Source of the DNA: Bacteroidaceae bacterium
GTDB taxonomy: Bacteria > Bacteroidota > Bacteroidia > Bacteroidales > Bacteroidaceae
NCBI GenBank assembly: GCA_017458585.1
Contig: JAFTAJ010000014.1
Coordinates: forward strand, 62,001 to 126,000
Direction of reading: 5' to 3'
DNA: 64,000 bases
Position 1 is the first letter of the stretch. Every line of letters starts with the position of its first letter. The notes beneath the pieces were generated by a model. The model saw only the letters and a program-made list of their open reading frames with translations. It had not been told where the DNA came from and made no database searches. The translations under genes and the position numbers were made by a program. Below are positions 59,701-64,000 of the stretch, piece by piece.

Positions 59701-62700
59701 GTAGCTATGGCCGTCGCTACCGGGCTTGGCACCGCCCTGTGCGTCATATCCTGACGTGCCGGCATAGTAGTCATAGACATGGCGGTCGCCTTCAGGTCCG
59801 TAGGGCCATGCGTCGCACTGGTGGAAGCCGGCGGCATCGGCATCGGTGAAGGTGCCGGCCTTGATCTTATTTATGGCTGTAGTCCACTGTGTTTCAGTAT
59901 AGACAGGATCCCAGTGGTCAACATTGCTGCCGTCTTTATAGTGTCCGGAACCAATCTGGCCGCCTTTTATCTCTACTTTGGTATCGCCCAGCACCTGTCC
60001 GTTCTCTGAGCCGCCATAGGCAGAGGCAGCAACCAGTCCGCCAGTGATCTCCAAATGGGAAGAACCGGAAACGGCAAGCAGGTGTGCCTTATTGTATGTA
60101 AGGGAGTCGGCCACACCCTTGCCGGCGCAGAATACATAGCCATAGTCATCGTCGGAAGTTGGGTTGGCAGGATTAGGCATCAGCTGTCGGACAAGACCCA
60201 CCTGTCCGCCGCTGATCAGCACCTCAGTCTTGCCAGTGCCGTCCTTGACGGTCTTGGGCTCACCTACTGCATGGTAGGGATGCGATACCTCTGACGTATA
60301 TGTTTCGGTGAAGGTTCCCACTGAGCTCAGCTCGCCACCGCCGTAGATACTGCGGCAGATTTTACCTCCGGCCATGTTGACCTGGGTGTTGCCAGTGACG
60401 ATGGCTGCATTGGGGTTAGTTGCAACGCCCTTACCGGCACCATAGACAGTTCCGGAAATGAAAGCTCCGACAACCGTCTCTGTCGTGCCGGTTGATGTCA
60501 GGTTGATGCTCTGATTGACCTTGGTACCTACATTAACGGTCGTGTTACCATATACGGCAGCCTCGTTACCGCCGCCATAGACATCAACCAACACTCCCAG
60601 ATTATTGGGGTTGTCAGCGGAATTAAGACCCAGTGCTGTCATCTTGGCCGGAACGCCAACGGTAGAGTTGTTAGCAAACGTACCCTGAATCATGTTGATG
60701 TTCACAGTCGGGTTGGCATACATCGCAGCACCTTCACCCAGACCGCCACCAAACACCTTGCCGATGTACGTGCAGGAGATAACATTCAGGACGGGTTCGT
60801 TATAAGGAGCATCGTGATTGCCGGTGACTGCGGTATGCGTGTCGTCGGCAGATGTTCTGGGAGAATACTTGGTCCTGCCATCAGCAAGCGTGCCATCTGC
60901 ATAGTAGCCGTATCGTGAGTAGGCGGCTTCGTTACCGCCGAGGTAGAGTTCATCAATAGTGATAGGTGTTTCACAACTACCCGTCTCCTCGATGTTCACC
61001 TTGATATGTCCCTTGACAATACCACCTAAGTTGTTACCGCCAAACACCTTACCGTAGTTACCGCTGGTGATGGTCAGCTCAATATCACCGTCGACGTTGG
61101 CATTGTCGGCACCGGCAAACAGCAGAGGAATCTTGGCAGCAGGCTTACAGCCAAGCGTCATGATGACGTCGCCGTCGATATCAGCATTCTTACCGGCACC
61201 CACCATCTTGCCTAAGTCGAGTGTACATGAACCGCCGTCTTCTGCGTCTATATTTGCAGTACCGACAATCGTACCCTTCTGGTTGCTGCCGCCGTAGGCC
61301 TCATGAATCGTACCACCATAAATAAGTGTAGTGGCTATACCTGTACCATAGTTGGTTCCACCCTTTACACCCACGTCGGCACCCGGGTTGGTGTTCCATG
61401 TCGTACCGCCGTCCAGCGTGAACTGGTCTTTACCATTACCACCGCCGAATGAGTAGCCAATCTCGTAGCTTCCGAGTATCAGTACATCAGTCGATGGGGT
61501 AGGAGCAGCGTTACCGCCGCCATAGACGTATGCAATACTTGCCTCGTCGCAACCGTCGATGATTACCTGCAGCGGCTTCTTGGTATTATCATGCCCACCA
61601 GTGGTGTATTGACCGTTAGCGTTAGGATCAGCAGGATCGTAAGCTGCCAGGTTACCACCTCCATAGACGGCATTCATCTCGTAGTTGTAGGTAGTGATGG
61701 CGCCACTGGCATCATGCGCGCTCTTGGCGTGAGCACCGCCATCGGCACGAGCCGTCTTGTTCACCAGCACGAGCACCGTGCTCTTTGGCGAACCATTCAG
61801 GTTGTTGCAACCGAAGATGCGGCCTGATGTCACCACTGCCTGATTGTGATTGTCATTAATCGTAGCCGTGACAAAGGCTACGCCGTTCTGCGTCACCGTC
61901 ACGTTACCGTAAACGTTAGCAGCCACTGCCGAGACACCGCTTGATGCTTGACGTCCTAGACCGCCACCGTAGGCATCGCCATAGATGGTGCCCTTGTTCA
62001 GGTTCACGTGAGTATGCTTGGTGGCATCAGCGCTCGTTCCATTCACGCTTCCCAGAGCTGAGCCGCCATATACATCGCCGTAGATAGTAGCGCCGCCCGT
62101 CGTCTGTCCGGAAGTACCGATATTCACCTCCACATTACCGCTGGTTCCCGTGGCCTCACCGAAGCCGCCACCGAAGATACCGTCCGCCTTTGTAGTGCTC
62201 GAACCGACCGTACCGCCCGTTATGTTGACTACGATATTGCCATCCACTGTGCCGCTGGTGTTACAGCCGCCGTAGATACCACCCAGTACTTCGCCGCCAG
62301 ACATGGTTACATCGCCACCGCCTACACCAGCCTCATTGCCGCCGCCATAGACATTGTGGCTTACCGTACCATTGATAATATTGACATCGGGCGTTCCGCT
62401 ATAAGCGGCCAGATTACCGCCACCGAAGACGTTGCCAACGTACCAACCGCAGGTCTGAGCATTCTTATTGATGTTTACCTCTATGTCGCCATAAATGGTT
62501 CCGCTGGTATTGTTGCCACCAAATACGTTGGCCACCATACCGCTGTTAATATTAAGGACGATATTTGAAGGCTGTGAGGATGTACCGATATTGGCCTCGT
62601 TGGCTCCGCCATAGACGGTACCGATACCTTCAAGGGTAGTACCGATGTTTTCGGGATGAGCGGCATGACCATTATCTCCAGCAACAATAGCGCCGGTACA

Positions 62701-64000
62701 TCCAACGCTAATGCTTGTGGCATTGCCGGCGGCCAGGTTGCCACCACCATATACCTCGCGAATCTTCATGTCGCATGAGTTGTCACCCTTGTTGATGGAT
62801 AGAGTGTTGTTGGTGCCGGTGATGGTACCGTTGATATTGCTGCCGGCAAAGACGCGGTCGATAGTACCACCAGTAATAGTTACGGAAGCGTTACCATTAA
62901 CGTCGGCCACTTTGTCGCTGTGATCAGTGCCAAGTGCAGCCTTGTCACCATGACCACCGCCAAACACATCGTGGACGATGGTGCCGCCATCGATGGTGAC
63001 GTTGGTACCGCTTACGTCAGCAGCATTACCGCCGCCGTAGACATATCCCACGGAGGTGTTGCACTTGTTGATGACTTTTACAACAGGAGTGCCTATAACG
63101 TCACCGGCATCGCCGCCACCATAGACATCGCCAGTGACTACTGCCACAACATTGTTGTCGTTCAGTTTTGTGGCATCGCCGATGGTCACAACGGGATTAC
63201 CCGTCACCTGACCTTTGGTGTGGTCGTTGGGGTCGCCCTTACCGCCACCATAGACGTTTTCGGTCACGGTGCCGTTGAGGATGTTGACAGCCAAAGTCTT
63301 GCCACTAGGAATGGTATATTGTGCCAAGTTACCTGCTCCGAAGACACTGCCAAGATAATTGTATCCACACTGGTCAGTTCCAGTTTTCCAATTGACATCA
63401 ACTTGTATGCCTCCGCTGATGGAGCCACTTACATTGTTACCACCGAAGACGCGGTTTATGCTACCACCAGTGATGTTAAGAGTGATATCGCCAGTGATAT
63501 TGGCTTGATTTGCCCCGCCATAGACATCACCGATACCTTCAGTGTCGCCACCTGTGCAACCGATAGTGAGACTACCGGCTTGGCTTGCAGCCATATTACC
63601 GCCGCCATACACCTCATCGATGTGCATATCGCAGGCTGTTGATGAGCCATCAGGATCAGTATCACCACTCTGCTTCTGGACAGTTACGTTGATATCACCA
63701 CTAATAGTACCTTGACTATTCGAACCTCCGAATACCTTGCCGATGGTGCCGCCGTAGATTTTTGTCACGGCATTGCCATTCACGTTGGCTGCGGTCACAG
63801 TACCGTTACCACCACCGAAGACGTTGCCAATCTTGTTACCGCCCCATATCGTAACGTCGGTGGCAGAAACAGCGGCAGCATTACCACCGCCATAAACATA
63901 TTCGATACTGTTGTCGCAGTTATGTACGGTTACCTTCGGATAGCCATTGCCGTATGTGTAGTCAGCCTGGTTACCTCCACCATAGACGGCATAGAGAGCG
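53722..64000 (-). CDS. Giant glycine-rich repeat protein, probable surface protein (5' end outside window)
   Basis: At least 3425 residues, open to the window edge. The N-terminus, and any signal peptide, is missing. The protein consists of solenoid-like units, each a short beta segment (VTINITGG, VYGNTNVVI) followed by YGGGN, FGGGN, YGGGRG or FGSGRG, spaced about 20-35 residues. The centre (about 55.6-59.4 kb) holds longer modules repeating GSVFGGGENGHV, YRGNVYGGGRGVD, VYGGGSLASVG and GFVFGSGRG. A roughly 1.3-1.4-kb block near the C-terminus is a diverged copy of one about 6.67 kb upstream. The end (VVIGKKND) lacks any recognised sorting domain. A parallel beta-helix adhesin is the best guess. 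Confidence 0.8.
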   Translation of the reverse strand, partial: ALYAVYGGGNQADYTYGNGYPKVTVHNCDNSIEYVYGGGNAAAVSATDVTIWGGNKIGNVFGGGNGTVTAANVNGNAVTKIYGGTIGKVFGGSNSQGTISGDINVTVQKQSGDTDPDGSSTACDMHIDEVYGGGNMAASQAGSLTIGCTGGDTEGIGDVYGGANQANITGDITLNITGGSINRVFGGNNVSGSISGGIQVDVNWKTGTDQCGYNYLGSVFGAGNLAQYTIPSGKTLAVNILNGTVTENVYGGGKGDPNDHTKGQVTGNPVVTIGDATKLNDNNVVAVVTGDVYGGGDAGDVIGTPVVKVINKCNTSVGYVYGGGNAADVSGTNVTIDGGTIVHDVFGGGHGDKAALGTDHSDKVADVNGNASVTITGGTIDRVFAGSNINGTITGTNNTLSINKGDNSCDMKIREVYGGGNLAAGNATSISVGCTGAIVAGDNGHAAHPENIGTTLEGIGTVYGGANEANIGTSSQPSNIVLNINSGMVANVFGGNNTSGTIYGDIEVNINKNAQTCGWYVGNVFGGGNLAAYSGTPDVNIINGTVSHNVYGGGNEAGVGGGDVTMSGGEVLGGIYGGCNTSGTVDGNIVVNITGGTVGSSTTKADGIFGGGFGEATGTSGNVEVNIGTSGQTTGGATIYGDVYGGSALGSVNGTSADATKHTHVNLNKGTIYGDAYGGGLGRQASSGVSAVAANVYGNVTVTQNGVAFVTATINDNHNQAVVTSGRIFGCNNLNGSPKSTVLVLVNKTARADGGAHAKSAHDASGAITTYNYEMNAVYGGGNLAAYDPADPNANGQYTTGGHDNTKKPLQVIIDGCDEASIAYVYGGGNAAPTPSTDVLILGSYEIGYSFGGGNGKDQFTLDGGTTWNTNPGADVGVKGGTNYGTGIATTLIYGGTIHEAYGGSNQKGTIVGTANIDAEDGGSCTLDLGKMVGAGKNADIDGDVIMTLGCKPAAKIPLLFAGADNANVDGDIELTITSGNYGKVFGGNNLGGIVKGHIKVNIEETGSCETPITIDELYLGGNEAAYSRYGYYADGTLADGRTKYSPRTSADDTHTAVTGNHDAPYNEPVLNVISCTYIGKVFGGGLGEGAAMYANPTVNINMIQGTFANNSTVGVPAKMTALGLNSADNPNNLGVLVDVYGGGNEAAVYGNTTVNVGTKVNQSINLTSTGTTETVVGAFISGTVYGAGKGVATNPNAAIVTGNTQVNMAGGKICRSIYGGGELSSVGTFTETYTSEVSHPYHAVGEPKTVKDGTGKTEVLISGGQVGLVRQLMPNPANPTSDDDYGYVFCAGKGVADSLTYNKAHLLAVSGSSHLEITGGLVAASAYGGSENGQVLGDTKVEIKGGQIGSGHYKDGSNVDHWDPVYTETQWTTAINKIKAGTFTDADAAGFHQCDAWPYGPEGDRHVYDYYAGTSGYDAQGGAKPGSDGHSYYGHVFGGGSGYYPFAAGKWRRSAGRVLGNTTVEISGGHILTNVYGGNEITDVIGKSTVKMTGGTVGVPRSVADIQARPVNSYIFGAGMGDPRPMFYNWANVGEAEVFIDENAVIFGSIFGGGEDGHVLGDAKTTVKGNALIGTFGTSGVDGNIFGGGRGFSALALTAGVICGNIEVNISENAKILGSVYGGGRMAAVGTHLAPATGTGSDNYGAMQTGTDHGNVTINITGGTIGTQAAMASHSFSVGDVFGGSKGALMNDWAKSQKLGLVKNTTVNISQADNSKPTTIYGNVYGGGELASVGSYTYATTATGQLAEGDVSGLDEDGTGLATISITGGTIGQNDLSDTHGLVFGGCLGKAGTTYSGYSFVNNSDVTLNGGTVYGCIFGGGENGHVYNDTDVKIKSGTVGIQLDNVTDANLVDNMIYRGNVYGGGRGIDPTSGGDYSITAGKVAGNTNVTIEGGTIYRNVYGGGSLASVGNRDETPQSNGSYLTGLATVTIKGGQIGTDGGAAANNYSTNIPDRENRRENGFVFGSGRGMAAGAVGNSTIVQLAYTNNTLVNIEGTANVTGSVFGGGENGHVRVNTGVYVKGGTVGTELIDAEHVIDDNGRGRLLYRGNVYGGGRGIDIGDDGNLSLTAGRVYGNTFLEVSGGKVYHDIFGGGSLASVGQEVIDTNGEVTYPDDSGLAEVHIKGGIIGYTSDENASKQGFNCGFVYGGCRGLSAAPSSDLIKMAYVHNAKVYIENGADIKGSVFGGGANGHVKNDTYVEISGGSIGTPLLDDEVGFDDHGVAVKPVFRGNAYAGGRGVDQYYTSSGGTTEARYSLSAGAVYGNAELKMTGGHVWHNVYGSGAMASVGTVEAKPAGTHVHDEVVDNNGTLVNDVVYNPDESDINYLTGVFKDGTGTVKVSILGGTVGDTTSGQEGRNNGRVYGAGRGVSANRSDYIASMEYVNKTFVTIGTENQTSYTAGTDAPYIYGAVFGGGENGHVKTDTDVKIHSGIIGWPLVEESDGKVYRTEKDGSTKNPYRGNVFGGGRGVDPVHHGTSEQRSSSAGRVYGHTNVTMTGGVVRRSIYGGGLLASVGMYRLNKDDDMHIVDMIEDEATGGNATITITGGYVGNVNTDGSALGSGYLVPGDNNGFVFGSSCGMVADTYVESGQQVDIQYRQMGYAHSTITNISGDNTQIFGCVFGSGENGHLWQDSRINISGGQIGSDPTQYSRADTTTIYIGNVYGSGRGVDHPHAQISETAGKVRGNTTVNITGGTIWRDVYGGGSLASVGEADETAADSKKNVTDDPTTNNPFPYSSGLTRVVIDGTTTAVHGSVYGSGRGVASTKEEYKQAAYVKNTLVNVKGSAHVFENVFGGGNAGHVRKNTDVTIDGSAKIDGNVYGGGAGALASPTAGLVNHDVTVNIKGGLIAKDVYGGGAIANSNVHDIRNAAVTSTDCGDANRGNAKTEVNLTGGIILGDAYGGGQGVIAPSGASAEEIANAAALVMGDVTVTLNGTAFYPTTKKDDQQNDIPASGRVFGCNNLNGTPQGTVLVKVLQTRGLTDNGDGTYTVKDVDAKPTKDTDTYELEAVYGGGNLAEYDPWDTNANGQYTQNPEGNTHRPLQVLIDGCDEASIRYVYGGGNAACTPSTDVIMMGCYEVDYLFGGGNGKDRIYKNGAWDENPGANVGYRSDGTTTYGTGEALVEVMGGTIHNVFGGSNTKGDIRNASVAYLDEASTCPLVINEVYGGGNEAEMYGGSQIKLGCITSLKTLYAGAKSADVGGNVELTITSGRFERVFGGNNIDGTIHGSITVNIEETGCHPIVIGELYGCGNKAPYETPGTEQPTINIKSFTSIGRVFGGGLGTRAVVKGSPTVNVNEVLGLHNDPKATISNFTADDYFDANGNFKGWTIQFKDDPDHPNLVTSTVTVPTHEKGKIGAIGTVFGGGNAAKVQGDTNVNIGTLTKINYVSDTNHSDKNVVGVDIRGNVFGGGNQAEVTGNTNVVIGKKND

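Noticed and set aside
1-64000. tRNA, rRNA or insertion sequence
   Set aside because: No cloverleaf, rRNA segment, transposase or integrase was recognised when reading the gaps. A dedicated RNA-gene scan was not possible here.

Overview
The window looks like a chromosomal segment of a Bacteroidota bacterium, most likely order Bacteroidales and close to Prevotella. The grounds are the families present (DUF5103 type IX plug protein, NigD-like and DUF3078/DUF4468/DUF5106/DUF1573 proteins, GH92, a KorABCD-type 2-oxoacid:ferredoxin oxidoreductase) and promoters ending in the Bacteroidota -7 box TAnnTTTG/TAnnTTCG, in two cases with a TTTG box 20 bp upstream. No rRNA, tRNA, transposase, integrase or CRISPR array was seen. 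The left edge cuts tatC and the right edge cuts a giant surface-protein gene.

Layout. 1-5.4 kb (+): tatC end, htpG, a VanW-family gene, an M13 peptidase. 5.4-7.4 kb (-): panB and a CapA-like lipoprotein. 7.5-12.7 kb (+): a TolC/MacA/MacB-type efflux operon, with an AT-rich four-helix-bundle gene wedged between its ATPase and permease genes. 12.8-24.7 kb (+): mostly housekeeping and envelope genes (GH13 amylase, nitroreductase, DUF2520, kdsC, maf, a lipoprotein, DUF3472, glmM, DUF5103, ispE, DUF1573, mannose-1-P guanylyltransferase). 24.8-27.7 kb (-): clpC and rpmH. 27.9-37.2 kb (+): efp, a zinc peptidase, an exported flavodoxin, GH92 mannosidase, a PASTA protein, rluD, ddl, an acyltransferase, a NigD-like lipoprotein. 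37.3-53.4 kb (-): a LuxR-type regulator, MBL hydrolase, rsmG, glyA, pyrI, pyrB, DUF3078, a 1233-residue DUF3472 protein, DUF4468, the kor operon, a DUF5106 thioredoxin-like protein and a clostripain lipoprotein. 53.7-64.0 kb (-): one open reading frame of more than 3,400 residues built from glycine-rich 'YGGGN' solenoid-like repeats.

The most unusual content is non-coding. (1) A degenerate tandem repeat with an exact 21-bp period occurs at four intergenic loci. At 22.56-22.93 kb two arrays of it face each other around a ~100-bp centre. All four loci lie between the 3' end of one transcription unit and the promoter of the next. (2) Fifteen spacers hold short tandem arrays (7-10 bp units) from a few sequence families. 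The same or very similar words also occur inside coding regions, where they encode extra residues (for example SMVNGQ in two unrelated proteins). (3) GC-rich palindromic elements lie between genes and, once, in frame inside ispE. (4) htpG and clpC both carry sigma-54-like GG-N10-GC promoter motifs.

Genes that plausibly work together: tolC-macA-macB (tripartite efflux); kdsC, glmM, ispE and ddl (envelope precursors); pyrB-pyrI with glyA (nucleotide and one-carbon metabolism); the Kor cluster (ferredoxin-linked 2-oxoacid metabolism). All assignments come from reading the sequence. No database search was run.
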